DNA of 26,236 nt from Liolophura sinensis (GCF_032854445.1 NC_088303.1:28997265-29023500); one strand, 5' to 3'. Shown: positions 1-10,391, counted from the first letter of the stretch. The notes: generated from the letters alone by a model not told the origin. A program made the numbers and translations.

Positions 1-274
1 ATAACAGGTGACAAATCAGCGGTATGTTACACTAGTGTGCCAAAACATGTCATCTTTTGTCCTGTGATACCAAATTTACATGTAAAATTATCACCCATTT
101 CTAGACTAGGCATGCATTTGTGGTTTTTCGTGATTGAAAAAGTAATTATTGGGAAAAAAAATGAAGATGAATATTAATTGTGCTATATTTGCTAATTGTC
201 ATGTCTTAAACAGAGTGAAAAAAAACTTTTTTTTTCTTGACCTGAGTGGGAGATAGACTCAACCTGTCCATGCT

Positions 275-480
275 TACCTTTTTGCCTGTTTGGATGATGT
301 TTGTTTATTCAGGCCTTTTCTTAAGGCATTATTCTGTGTTGACTGATAAAATTATACTTTTTGTGAAGCCCTGAAATCCAACCAATGTTGTTTTGTCTCC
401 CAAATCAAATCAAAAATGTGCATAATGTATACTGAAAGCTGCTCTGTGATATGCGAAATGGTTGATGAATTTGGGTAGTG
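275..480 (+). repeat. ~190-bp interspersed repeat, copy A
   Basis: Shares with copies at 4510, 17555 and 24908 the ordered blocks TTTATTCAGGC, CTGATAAAATTATACTTTTT, GTGAAGCCCTGAAA, CCAACCAATG, GTTTTGTCTCC, AAAAATGTGCAT and GTTGA(T/G)GAATT. It contains no ORF, no terminal repeats I can see and no tRNA head. Family identity unknown; a short non-autonomous element is the likeliest reading. Confidence 0.75.
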
Positions 481-545
481 TACAGAAAAGAAAATGTCTG
501 CTTAATACAAGTTGTGATGCTGTTTTCTTACTGTCCGTGTTACAG

Positions 546-608
546 GTGACATATTAATCTTCATGCCCGGTCAGGAGGATATCGAGGTGACCTGTGACCT
601 TATTGCAG
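546..608 (+). CDS. DHX38: DHX38 exon with motif IV region
   Basis: Acceptor TCTTACTGTCCGTGTTACAG precedes the exon and donor GTGAGA follows. The first two bases complete a Gly codon, then the frame reads [20 protein letters not shown], the start of the second RecA domain. It ends after the first base of a codon, matching the next exon. A truncated SINE begins only about 20 nt beyond its donor. Confidence 0.92.
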
Positions 609-3181
609 GTGAGAATCTTACAATCCCCTGGCGCAGTGACCCATGAGCCTCTCACCAATGTGGTGGTTGCTGTGAGTTCAAGTCCAGCTCTTGCTGGCTT
701 CCTCTCCGGGTGTATGTGGGATGGTCTTCCAGCAACCTGCGGATGGTCGTGGTTGTCGTCATATAAGTGAAATCAATAAGTAAATAGAATGTTCTGTTTG
801 GAGTGAATCATTGCCACAAATGTAGATGTAGACCTTTGAATTGCTAGGCTGCCACAGATGTGGGTTCAGTTCCATTCTATGACAGGTAAGTTTCACGCAT
901 TGGAAAGTTTGCCAGTAACTAGCCATAGGTTGGTGGGCTAGTCCAGGTTCTGTTGGTTTCACTGCTATCACTTCCACATATATCATGTAAATACTTAGTA
1001 TCAACCAGGCGTAATTAATAAAATCCACTACTTTATTGGAATAGTATGTTATGAGTTCAGGTACCAGGATCACAGAAGTTATCACAAACTTAAGTTAGAC
1101 TTTGTCTGAACTTGTAGCATTATTCTTGAACTTATGTTTCTATTTAAATTCTAATTTTCGGTTTTGCCCTGGAAGTCAGGACAGCTTTAAGTATTTCCTT
1201 TGTTAAGCAGCATGTCTAGAATGTTAAACATGTTTTGAAGTAAAGATTAAGTCTTCATTCCGGGCCTGCGTGGCTCATTTGGTTAGCGCGTTAGCGCAGC
1301 GTAATGACCCAGAAGTCTCTCACCAATGCGGTCGCATTGTGAGTTCAAGGGAAGCTCATGCTGGCTTCCTCTCCGGCCGTATGTGGGAAGGCCTGCCAGC
1401 AACCTGTGGATGGTCGTGGGTTTCCCCCAGGCTCTGTCCAACTTCCTCCCACTATACTGCTGGCCGCCGTCGTATAAGTGAAATATTCTTGAGTACGGCA
1501 TAAAACACCAGTCAAATAAATAAATGAATTCTTCATTCTGATCTGAACTGTTACGTGTAGTTCATTTCAGTGCTGTGACAGCACAGCGCAATGACTCACG
1601 CTCTTCTTTGCAGGTCATATGTGGGAAGGTCTGGCAGCAGCCTGCGGATGAGTATGCGCTTTCCCTGGGGTCTGCCCAGTGTCCTCCCACAAAATATTAC
1701 TATGAGTAAAATATAAGTGAAATATTCTTGAGTTCAGAGTTAAACTCTCATGAAATAAATCAGTGCTGTGACTTTTACTACACCATTTTTTTTTTGTTTT
1801 CAGAGAGGCTGGGAGAGTTGGATGAAGCTCCGCAGCTGGCTATCTTACCCATCTACTCCCAACTACCTAGTGACCTGCAGGCCAAGATTTTCCAGAAGGC
1901 CCCTGATGGGGTGAGAAAATGTGTGGTGGCCACAAATATAGCAGAGACATCATTAACAGGTGAGACTGTTGACTAAACTACAAAAATATTGAAACAAACT
2001 GAAATCTTTGTTTTTCAGACTTTATGAACATCAATTGTTCTTTTATCTACAACAGCAAACAGTTGTTTCCAGTGGATGGTATCATATTTGTGACTGATGC
2101 TTAACATACATGAACATTTGTTTCCAGTGGATGATATCATATTTGTGACTGATGCTTAACCTCCATGAACATTTGTTTCCAGTGGATGATATCATATTTG
2201 TGACTGATGCTTAACCTCCAAGAACATTTGTTTCCAGTGGATGATATCACATTTGTGACTGATGCTTAACCTCCATGAACAGTTGTTTCCAGTGGATGAT
2301 ATCATATTTGTGACTGATGCTTAACCTCCATGAACATTTGTTTCCAGTGGATGGTATCATGTTTGTGATTGACGCGGGCTACTGTAAGCTGAAGGTGTTC
2401 AACCCTAAGATTGGTATGGATGCCCTTCAGATCTTCCCCATCAGTCAGGTAAGCCAGTGATGATCTCCTTGGCATCAGTTTTGCAATAAGATCTAAATCT
2501 TGACTTCTAAAATATTTAGTTATTAATTTCATTGATTGATCTTTTGTGTGGTTCTCCAGAATATGTCCTGTCTTTGATGGCAGTCAAATTTATGGACAAG
2601 TAAAACTGACATATCAAACCTACAGTGCCCTGTGATTTCCCCATTGTGTTTTGCCCCATTGTCATACCAGCCTAGTTAGAAACAATGCAAAAAAAAAAAA
2701 CTGTGACGTTCGACGTTTAACCCCAAGCGTTCATTCATTCATTCCTGAGATAGCCAGACTGTTTTCTTGTGCTAAACCACATTTAGTCATTCTAGATATT
2801 AAAACCGTGTCGACTCTGGCTGGCTAATCTATGCAAATTGGTGATGTTCCTACACATATAAATGTCTGTTGTAATCAAATATGATGTTTCAGAAAGCATG
2901 GCTGTAGTGTTTTTATTGGACTTCTCATGATCTTGTATTTGTCTTTATATTATGCTCATAACCTGACTGATGTGTCACTGGTAATTTGGCTTTACTATCC
3001 ATTTTTAGGCCAATGCTAACCAGCGGTCAGGTCGTGCTGGAAGAACTGGACCTGGGTAAGTTAAGAATGAACTTAAAAGAACTTACTGTCAACAATCAAC
3101 AGCCAACACAATATTTTTCACAACCTCTGTGTGTAAAATCAACCTTAAAGTGAAAATATAACACATTACCCCCAAATATTG

Positions 3182-3225
<44 letters not shown>

Positions 3226-4024
3226 CCCAACTCAGAAAATAAAACACTTAGCTGTATTATGTCGTGATGCAGTTTAATTATAAATACAAGATGATTATTA
3301 CGAGAAGTTACATTAAACAGGTAATTTTTCATATTCCCCAACTTGATCAGTGAAAGGGTTTATCATCTATCAGTTGCATCAGACTTGCATGTTTTCCACT
3401 ATATTTGCAGGCAGTGTTACAGACTGTATACACAGCGTCAGTATAAAGATGAGCTTCTGGTCACCACTGTACCCGAGATCCAGAGAACTAACCTGGCCAA
3501 CGTCGTCCTGCTGCTTAAATCCTTAGGGGTCCAGGACCTCTTGCAGTTCCACTTTATGGATCCACCCCCTCAAGTCAGTTCACAAAAGAGTAAATGGGAT
3601 CAAACTTTTGTATAGATAATACATTGTTAACTATTACACAAGAAGGTCATCATGCAGAATTTCATAGTCAAGACATAGGGAAATATTTCATAAAAAAAAA
3701 CCCATTGTGAACAATTAACACATGACATAACATTGCATTACAAACTAATAAGACAGTTCTCACTGGTAAGAACTTCTTCACTTGTGACTGACAAGAATCA
3801 GGTTGAACTGACTTGTAAGTATCTAATCTTTAATGAAACCACACCTTATTTGTTCACAGGACAATATCCTGAATTCTATGTACCAGTTGTGGATTTTGGG
3901 TGCTCTTGACAACACGGGCACCTTGAACCCCTTGGGGCGTAACATGGTGGAGTTCCCACTGGACCCAGCACTCTCTAAGATGCTGATTGTCTCCCTCGAT
4001 ATGCGCTGCAGTGCAGAGATATTG
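546..4024 (+). CDS. DHX38: Partial gene for splicing helicase PRP16/DHX38, six internal exons
   Basis: Six exons joined in phase give 695 nt (231 codons) of continuous protein closely matching animal DHX38/PRP16. This DEAH-box RNA-dependent ATPase acts in the nucleus on the catalytic spliceosome, remodelling it between the two splicing steps and contributing to fidelity. Visible in order: motif IV block [12 protein letters not shown], the stretch [14 protein letters not shown], motif V block TNIAETSLT, motif [14 protein letters not shown], then [25 protein letters not shown] and the winged-helix start [17 protein letters not shown]. The last two blocks and KAPDGVRK favour PRP16 over the related PRP2, PRP22 and PRP43. 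Every junction keeps phase. Missing are the N-terminal region, RecA1 with the DEAH box, and the HA2/OB-fold C-terminus. The gene enters from the left, and no exon after 4024 was recognised. Intron sizes are about 1.2, 0.39, 0.56, 0.36 and 0.29 kb. Confidence 0.93.
630..788 (+). mobile_element. tRNA-derived SINE (family 1), degraded copy
   Basis: Matches the family-1 body from GCGCAGTGACCC through CTCACCAATG, GAGTTCAAGTCC (B box) and CAGCAACCTGCGGATGGTCG, then jumps to GTCGTCATATAAGTGAAAT. The 5' head with the A box is missing, and an internal deletion removes the C-rich stretch. Lies in DHX38 intron 1 in sense orientation. Confidence 0.8.
840..985 (+). mobile_element. Ancient SINE remnant related to family 1
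   Basis: GGAAAGTTTGCCAGTAACT followed by a GGTGGGCTAGTCCAGG-like segment aligns with the family-1 body (GGGAAGGTCTGCCAGCAACC...GGTCGTGGG). Heavily diverged, no tail or flanking duplication. Resembles the copies at 8424 and 20490, which suggests an older subfamily. Confidence 0.45.
1261..1529 (+). mobile_element. Full-length tRNA-derived SINE (family 1)
   Basis: Starts CGGGCCTGCGTGGCTCATTT (A-box region), has B-box-like GAGTTCAAG, the family body, the end TTCTTGAGTACGGCATAAAAC and an AAATAAATAAATG tail. Flanked by the 9 bp duplication TCTTCATTC at 1252-1260 and 1530-1538. Sense orientation in DHX38 intron 1. ORFs across it on either strand are SINE sequence, not genes. Confidence 0.93.
1573..1762 (+). 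mobile_element. Eroded SINE (family 1) before a DHX38 exon
   Basis: Recognisable blocks: GCACAGCGCAATGACTCA, ATGTGGGAAGGTCTGGCAGC, CCTGCGGATG, TATAAGTGAAATATTCTTGA and GAAATAAAT. The head is lost and several indels are present. It ends about 40 nt before the acceptor at 1804, so it is old enough to have been tolerated next to a functional splice site. Confidence 0.75.
1804..1959 (+). CDS. DHX38: DHX38 exon with motif V region
   Basis: Preceded by a T-rich tract ending GTTTTCAG and followed by donor GTGAGA. The frame reads [20 protein letters not shown], continues through [20 protein letters not shown] and ends [20 protein letters not shown] is the conserved stretch where product strand and protein meet; TNIAETSLT is motif V, coupling RNA binding to ATP hydrolysis. 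It ends after one base of a Val codon that is completed at 2348. Its polypyrimidine tract lies about 40 bp after an eroded SINE. Confidence 0.94.
2059..2375 (+). repeat. 55-bp tandem array of decoy 3' splice sites
   Basis: Five complete 55 bp units (starts 2059, 2114, 2169, 2224, 2279) lead into a sixth partial unit that is the real intron-exon boundary. The exon-like TGGATG starts at 2073, 2128, 2183, 2238, 2293 and 2348, exactly 55 apart. Each unit holds an acceptor (TTGTTTCCAG), about 28 nt homologous to the exon start, then TTAAC, which fits a branch point for the next acceptor. In the coding frame each decoy reads VD(G/D)IIFVTDA then TAA. Decoys share ACTGATGC where the true exon has ATTGACGC, so they expanded after diverging from it. 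Confidence 0.95.
2348..2448 (+). CDS. DHX38: DHX38 exon preceded by duplicated acceptors
   Basis: Acceptor TTTGTTTCCAG, donor GTAAGC. The frame reads [19 protein letters not shown], then [15 protein letters not shown], a conserved RecA2 stretch between motifs V and VI. The beginning of this exon and its acceptor are repeated five times just upstream. This copy is the authentic one: only here does the frame run on through DAGYCKLKV to a donor, whereas all upstream copies hit TAA after ten codons. A candidate branch point TTAAC has its A at 2324, 23 nt before the splice site. Confidence 0.94.
2703..2745 (+). mobile_element. 3' tail fragment of SINE family 2
   Basis: TGACGTTCGACGTTTAACCC followed by CAAGCG and tandem TTCA matches the 3' end of family 2 (TACGACGTTAAACCCCAAGC plus a short tandem tail) seen at 24870-24905. 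Only the tail is convincing. Lies in the DHX38 intron 2449-3008. Confidence 0.6.
3009..3055 (+). CDS. DHX38: DHX38 47-nt exon carrying motif VI
   Basis: A very short exon between ...CCATTTTTAG and donor GTAAGT. It encodes [15 protein letters not shown] plus two bases of a Gly codon. QRSGRAGR is helicase motif VI with the arginine finger that contacts ATP, so skipping it would inactivate the enzyme and shift the frame (47 is not a multiple of three). Too short for ordinary ORF detection; supported by exact family match and phase. Confidence 0.92.
3184..3224. repeat. (AT)n microsatellite
   Basis: About 20 AT dinucleotides in an uninterrupted run inside the DHX38 intron 3056-3410. Self-complementary and able to form a hairpin or cruciform; expected to vary in length between individuals. 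Confidence 0.97.
3411..3573 (+). CDS. DHX38: DHX38 exon, RecA2/winged-helix junction
   Basis: Acceptor CTATATTTGCAG. The first base completes the Gly of [11 protein letters not shown]. The frame then reads through [40 protein letters not shown] and MDPPPQ. The donor is CAA|GTCAGT, weaker than the others (C at +3). It is accepted because the next exon resumes in phase with [11 protein letters not shown], as in DHX38 of other animals. Confidence 0.92.
3860..4024 (+). CDS. DHX38: DHX38 exon, winged-helix domain
   Basis: Acceptor TTATTTGTTCACAG, donor GTGAGT, 55 whole codons. It reads [36 protein letters not shown], then [19 protein letters not shown], the winged-helix region after RecA2. The family continues with a segment like LIVSMLSVPAIF, but no such exon was found to the right by reading the + strand. 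Either the next intron is longer than 22 kb or the gene is broken here. Confidence 0.93.
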
Positions 4025-4509
4025 GTGAGTCTTTAAGACCAGCCTTCTTACTCTTATTTATGTTTCTCTTTTTTCTCTATTTGCTCCTCCAGTGGAATAT
4101 TTGCAAAGTCTGGTTTGTGTTTAATTATATGATTGAGAGATGCGAAGTGAAATGATGACATATTGTTGTTAAAGGAACCAAGGCTTGAAATGTTATTAGA
4201 ATATTGGCAATCAGAAGTTGTCTCCCCTGGTTTTCACTCCTGGGTGGCAAAATCACTGACCTAAAGTTTTACCCCCAAAAAGTTCATTTTTACAGGCATT
4301 CAGAATGTGTGAGGTATTCTTTTGGGTGATAAAGTTCAAATTTTTTCCAGTAGGATTGTCATCTACCATCTCAGCAAACCTCAAAATATATTTTTAAGAT
4401 CAATTAGAGTTCCAAGAATCACGTAAAATGAGCAAGTTAGTCAAGCAGTAAACAGCAAGATTAACAGCCATGGTCAGAGGTGAGTAATGTACATGCTGAC
4501 GGCCGTTTC

Positions 4510-4700
4510 ATAGGTTGCAAGGTGTTTATTCAAGCATGTTCTGAAATTGATACAGTTAAAGGTTTTGTGAGGCCCTAAGATCTGCCAACCCATCCAATGT
4601 AGTTTTGTCTCCAAAATTGAATTAAAAATGTGCATGAATTGGTCTGAATGTTGCTCTTTCGTTTGTGAAATTGTTGAGGAATTAGGGTTAATACCTTAAT
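4510..4700 (+). repeat. ~190-bp interspersed repeat, copy B
   Basis: Blocks GCAAGGTGTTTATTCAAGCA, TTTTGTGAGGCCCTAA, CCAATGTAGTTTTGTCTCC, AAAAATGTGCATGAATT, TTGCTCTTTC and TGTTGAGGAATTAGGG match the other three copies in order. The DHX38 coding signal stops 0.5 kb upstream. Confidence 0.75.
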
Positions 4701-5106
4701 TCACGGTAGAGAGCCAGAATGTATGCTGTAGAAAGTAAAGAAATAGCACCAAAATGACTGTAAGGTGGTTGAAGACAATGCTGTCCGACTCTGCTTATAT
4801 TCATAAATGTAAATGCTTTCGTTTTTACTTATATGTACCACTTGAGAAGCATGTTGGAATAGTATTTCATTGATTGTCTTGCTCTTGTTACTTCAGATAA
4901 CGTCTTGTTATGTTCAGATAACGTTTCGGGATCACAGTTAATTGATTTTTATGTTGTTGTTGTTCCTTAGCATAGTGGACAAAGAGCTGAAGTACCATAG
5001 TTCAGCGATGTATGGTTAATGACCTAAAGTTTCGCGAGTGAGTTACTGTAGTTTAATTTTGTGTGATCTGAGTTGGCAGCAAGATAACAGAAGAGAGTGA
5101 TTAGCC

Positions 5107-5133
5107 CTTCCCCCCCCCCACCCCCCCCCCCCC
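5107..5133. repeat. C-homopolymer tract
   Basis: Runs of C of roughly 11 and 13 bases separated by a single A. A low-complexity tract likely to be length-variable and error-prone in assembly. Confidence 0.95.
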
Positions 5134-8100
5134 AATTATTTCATTACCCTGCATGGCACTTGGCAGCTCCCGTTGCTAGTCCTTGCCACATGGGGTCAAG
5201 TCACTGACAGTGAGGTGTGCAGGTCTCCCGACCACTAGACCTACATGTAGTATACCCATGAATGAAATCAAAGAAAGTATCAAGACAGGCATTGTCTGTT
5301 ACAAAACTTTAACTTCCAGCCACTGTCTGAAAGCATGACCACACTAACCAAGGAATGTACATGCATAATGTACTCTGCAGGTGAACGTTTTTTTGGGGTT
5401 AGGCCTACGTGGAAGTCACCTCACACCGTAGGGTTATCTGAGAGCCCTCATTATGCGCTGAGTATATGTACAAATGTAATTTTTTCACTGAGAAAAATGT
5501 AATTCCAATTTAGTATATCAGTCTACGTGCACATTTTGTTTCTTTACCATCGGAACTGTCCTCCCATTGTAGAAGAGTTCCTTTTCTCATGTTTGTATAT
5601 AAGGAACCGCCATTGAACACAGAAAACATACTCCTCGCAAGGTTTCCGAAAACCACCACAATTTACCTTTACCCTTTTCAGTAGCACTGTGTGTGAGCCT
5701 GGCATATGGAGACAGGATTTGTTTGAGTTGTTATCACATTAACACCGTCACTGGCTTTGTAAACAAAATGTTTTGTGATTTCCTGTGTACAGTTTTGCCC
5801 AGATGTCATTTTCATGTCACCAGTGACAGATAAGATTACTGCATTGCCTTCCACCAGCAAAAATTATGTGATCGATGGGTAGACACATGAAAATTTTGAG
5901 TCCTGTGATTGTAAGGGGCTCATATATACATGTAGATAAAACCAATGTGTATGACTGAAATTTCATCGGAGGAGACTCGATTAAATTTTCAGTTAATTAA
6001 GTATTCGTGTTTACTAAATAGGGGTGGAATTTGATAGTCTATCAAATTATGCCAGAGTAAGCAAAACATGTTTAGCTGCAGCTGTGCAAATCCATATGTG
6101 TAGGTGTCTCTTTGATTGCGATTTAACATCTTCATCTCCTCTGCTGGTAGTCCTAGTTTGCAAGTACGGATGCGTGGTGTGCTAAATTCTGCTACAGATT
6201 TGTATACGAAGAGCCCTGCACTTTAAAAACAGATATTTGACATGACACTCCATACGTTTAAAGGTACTGGGTAGTCACGCTAAAGTTTTCTCCCAAATTC
6301 CCATTTATCACAAAATAACGATAATAAAACAATCAACCTGTCACAAAGTGCATGTGCGAAAATTATTATGATTAAAACTGAGGAAAACTTGAACAGTTGG
6401 TTGCAGGAGCATATACTAACTGCTCAATGAAGTGTGAGCTTGTTTATTACATCTTTGAACTGTCCGTAAAATCCTCTGACCACTTCTGATGCTCTCTCAC
6501 AGCGTTCAGTTAGTAACAACCACAACCAATGCAATGAATCTTGGGATACACTCTACGAGTCATTGACATATAGGTTACGAGAAGGTACATGTCCATTTTT
6601 TTTATCATTTAACTCAGCATTGCCTTTTTCAAAATGGCGGGGGTCACAGACTGTCTTAAAGGGAGATAAATCTTCATGGCATAGATTCTGACAGATCCTG
6701 TCATCATGTTGTCCTTTAGCTATGATAAGCAGCTCTATAAGGTACTCAGTCATGTCAGTCTGCCAGTCAGTTGATCAGCCTTTGTTTTAAAATGGCCTAT
6801 TCACTTAACATAAGAGAAAGTGAAAGTATGAAGTAAGGTTCATCAAACAAACAACTGAATAGTATGTGTAAAAGTACATTCGTTTATTTTATTTAGATTT
6901 TTTGAAGAGTTTTGCAAGGGGTTCAGATAATTGAATTCTGTGGTAGGCTTTATGAGCCATATTGACAGTATCTAGGAACTCTGACATTACATCACCATCT
7001 TTTCTGATATTCACCAGCAGGAAGAAATTTTTGAGAACATTATTTCAGTAATGTTTTACTCATGGGTAAAAAGAGTTATTCCAACATTCAGCATCATGAG
7101 TTGGAAAAAACTGCCTGAGATGTCTGAGTTCCTGAACACTGGCAGTATGGTCGGTAAAGCCTAGCGTTTGAATGTGTTTATCTCTCTTCCCAGATATGTC
7201 CAAAAAAAAAAAATGAAAGTAGCTTTAGGCATACATGTAGTTTTAAGTGGTTTATTAAGTTGTGCCTACTTTTGTTTTTAGAGATCTTTTCCTTTAATGA
7301 GGGTTTGGAGGTGGGGCAGGGGGCTTGTTTGCAAGATGACATGGCCTTTTGGGGGAGGTCACAGCTGTTGCAAATTTCCACGGGTTATATTTATTCATTT
7401 GTTTTATGTTATAAAGTTGATATCATTCTAAAGAACATTTATGGAAGACAGCTCGGCAGGGTTTTATGCTCAAACAAAAGTGTTTTGTTTAAGCATCATA
7501 TACATGTACTATACTTATGAAATGATTGTGTTTTACCAAGAAACACTCCATGTTGGACTTCAGACGAAAGAAGAAAAAAAAAATATATAGCCACTATTTT
7601 CTGAAATAAGCACATTTTGTGAAAGCATGCTCTGAGTATTGTGACGAGTGATCAGCTGAGTTTGGTGCACCCTTTACACAACAGACCATAGCCTCGGTAG
7701 CTATTATGTTAGGAATGACTACAGTTTATGATGTTTAGAGTAAAGCTGTTACTGTCCCACCTGAGCAAGAATCAGTGTAAGGTCACAGACTTATGTTGGA
7801 CATGACCTGTCACCGTGCCCAGTAGCCTCAGTACCGAGTGTAAATCTGACAGTAGCGGTTAACAGCTGTATTATTTGTTGAGTGTGTTGAACAAACAAGA
7901 GCAGATTGATCCCCAGCGAATTTTGCACACCTCTGTTATGTGATTAACACAGCCTTAAGATATTGCCCATTGTTTCCAACATGCTCGGTTTGAAAGCATG
8001 TATCAGGCTGGTCCTGTGTGTGTGCAGGAATTTGAGAGAGAATGTCGGGTGTAAAAACTTCAGTTCAGGTGCACACAACTGGCAGTATTAATACATATAA

Positions 8101-8423
8101 GACACTGAAATATTGAATGAATGATTATGGCTTAATGTCACAAAAATATTGAACTGCAGAGTTTGATGCCATAAAATATGAATGGTAAATAGGTTATCCT
8201 TCTGTTACAGAAACAATATTTATTGTAATCAAAATCAAACCTGTAATAGCCTGTATATTTAAGGAGATTTTATGAACAATGTTGATTTTTACAGGGAATT
8301 GAAGTAGTTACTGTTTTTAACTTGCCTGCAACATGCATATTCTTGTGCTATTAAAAATAGGTGAGATTCTTGCTAGTTCAGGTAATGAGTGTCAGCTCAC
8401 TGTGACTATCAGACCCTTGATGA

Positions 8424-8600
8424 GTGAGGAGGTGTGTTCAGATCCACCCCTTGGCGTTTTGTGTGGTGCCTGGTGAAGTTTGGCAGTTTACTCTGAGCCC
8501 TTTGGTTTCCTGCATTCACAACCCTGACTGCCTCCATATACATGTCAATGAAAAAGTCTTAAGCAAGGTGCAAGACACATATAAAAGGATGCAGGAAAAG
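8424..8600 (+). mobile_element. Ancient SINE remnant related to family 1
   Basis: GTGTGTTCAGATCCACC resembles a tRNA B box. GTGAAGTTTGGCAGTTTACT, then TGAGCCCTTTGGTTTCCTGC and ATTCACAACCCTGACTGCC, aligns loosely with the family-1 body (GGGAAGGTCTGCCAGCAACC...CCCGGTTTCCACCCACCATA). Diverged, without tail or flanking duplication. Confidence 0.4.
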
Positions 8601-9075
8601 GAACTATAAAACAAAGATTATGTTTCTGTGCCAAATGAAGAAAATTATGACCCAGGATTTTTGTTTCATTTCGAGGTGTTTTTATACCTGTTAATTACCC
8701 CTCTGTATTATGCATATTTTCTGTGAACGGTTGGAATTTTTCAGAAATTACATCATCGTTGATCTCTCAGGGTGCACACAGTCCTTGAAACTCCTTGAAA
8801 GCACTTGAAAAATAAAATTTCATTTTCAACTATTTGAAAGTCCTTAAAAAAGACAAATACTCCTGGAAACTCCTTGAAAATCTTAGTTTGTCCTGATTTT
8901 AAATATTGTCTGCTGACTGCCGGGTCTGTATATCGGGGCATTCACTCATAATTCTCCCATATTTAGGACTTCCGCTCGCACTTGCCATTGTCGCAAATTT
9001 AGAACAATGTTTTGAAATGACAATAAATTTTGAAAAAATGCGAATGTATTTGTCGTCAAATTTATTTACTTAAGA

Positions 9076-9340
9076 TTTTTTTTTTTTTTGATTGGTGTTT
9101 TACGCCGTACTCAAGAATATTTCACTTACACGATGGCGGCCAGCATTATGGTGGGTGGAAACCGGGCACAGCCCGGGGGAAACCCACGACCATCCGCAGG
9201 TTGCTGACAGACCTTCCCACTTACGGCCGGAGAGGAAGCCAGCATGAGCTGGACTTGAACTCACAGCGACCGCATTGGTGAGAGGCTCCTGGGTCATTAC
9301 GCTGCACTAGCGCGCTAACTGACTGAGCCACGGAGGCCCC
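9076..9340 (-). mobile_element. Full-length tRNA-derived SINE (family 1)
   Basis: The reverse strand reads GGGGCCTCCGTGGCTCAGTC (A box), GAGTTCAAGTCC (B box), CAGCAACCTGCGGATGGTCG, CCCACCATAATGCTGGCCGC, TTGAGTACGGCGTAAAACAC and a poly(A) tail. Flanked by the exact 13 bp duplication TATTTACTTAAGA at 9063-9075 and 9341-9353. Well preserved, so comparatively young. ORFs over it in both directions are SINE artefacts. Confidence 0.96.
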
Positions 9341-9469
9341 TATTTACTTAAGAGAAAATACAAATGTTATACAAAATCTTCCATGAGAGTTTTCTGGGGG
9401 TGTTTTTTCAGATTTTCGCAATTTTTCCTTTGAAAATAACCCACTTACTTTTATTTCAAACAGCCTCCG

Positions 9470-9500
9470 TTAAACCCCTAGCACTCACTCACTCAAACGG
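9470..9500 (+). mobile_element. 3' tail fragment of SINE family 2
   Basis: CCGTTAAACCCCTAGCACTC followed by ACTCACTC matches the family-2 end (CGTTAAACCCCAAGCACTCACTC). No body is recognisable upstream. Confidence 0.5.
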
Positions 9501-10391
9501 CCTCATCTCGGCGAAACAACAACAACAACACAGTTGTATGGTGATTACTTGACAGAAATCAGCAAATGAGAATGAATCAGAATCATGGTATTTTGGGGGA
9601 TGTAAAAAAAAAAAAAAAAAACTATCAAGGGAAATAAATCAAGGTAGAGTTACACCTGTAAATGAAGTTACCTCCCATGAAAATTTAAACTTTTCTGTTT
9701 ATTAAACTATTTTTTTTTCATCCAAATTAAGCTAAATGTTTCAGAGTATGTGCCGTTACATCAATATGTACGCCGTCTGGTTTTCTCCTGTCAGACTTTG
9801 TGACTCCAGTGTAGTGGTCATAATGTTGCATTTAAACAAACGGAATTTACAAATTAATTTCGTAACAAATTTTTCTGATAGAGGAAATTACGTTTTACTA
9901 GGATCCTACAGATAGGTTGAAAAAAGGATTGATTTTTTTTTTCAAAAAACAAAAACACGCTGCCAAGCACTGGTCCATTATTTTGAGGGCAGTTGTTCTA
10001 AATGTAACATTTGATATACTCCAGATATAGCTGGAAGAGACCACACTGATTCTAGAAGCTACACCATGGCAGATAAAAACGAATTACAGAAGGAGACCTA
10101 CAAGAGCCATGGTTGCTAATGAAGCATGGCTAAAGAAAAATAGTATTTACTACAAAATCTGATGAGTGGCTAAAGTGACTGGCAGAAAAAAATAGTAAAA
10201 AGACTGACCCAGGGGAAGCCCTGCATAATGATATATGGCGTTCATTTTTTTTTTGACTGAGCCAAGGCAGGGTCAAAGAATGTGTCGCATCACAGATGTG
10301 AAGGGCAGATATTTCTTGCAAAAGCAAGCATACTATTCAATATACATGCATGCAAATTAAAGCATATATAATTCAGACTTAAAATATAGTC

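Larger units (their letters stand above)
4025..8767. other. Non-coding stretch after the last recognised DHX38 exon
   Basis: No exon with a family match was found on either strand; open frames here are short and show no conserved motif. It contains the ~190 bp repeat copy B, a C-rich tract at 5107-5133, several TACATGTA palindromes (5242, 5927, 7232, 7501) and an old SINE at 8424. If DHX38 continues to the right, this is the start of a very long intron. Confidence 0.6.

Noticed and set aside
759-1085. 108-codon ORF on the - strand
   Set aside because: It overlaps SINE remnants inside a DHX38 intron and has no recognisable domain or splice-site support.
1270-1536. Several overlapping ORFs on both strands, recurring at 9030-9297, 10400-10683 and 19475-19793
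   Set aside because: All lie on the family-1 SINE and its reverse complement; identical peptides recur because the SINE recurs.
5205-5250. tRNA-like segment on the - strand (GGTCTAGTGGTCGGGAGACC)
   Set aside because: Only an A-box-like stretch is visible; no B box or clover-leaf pairing follows.
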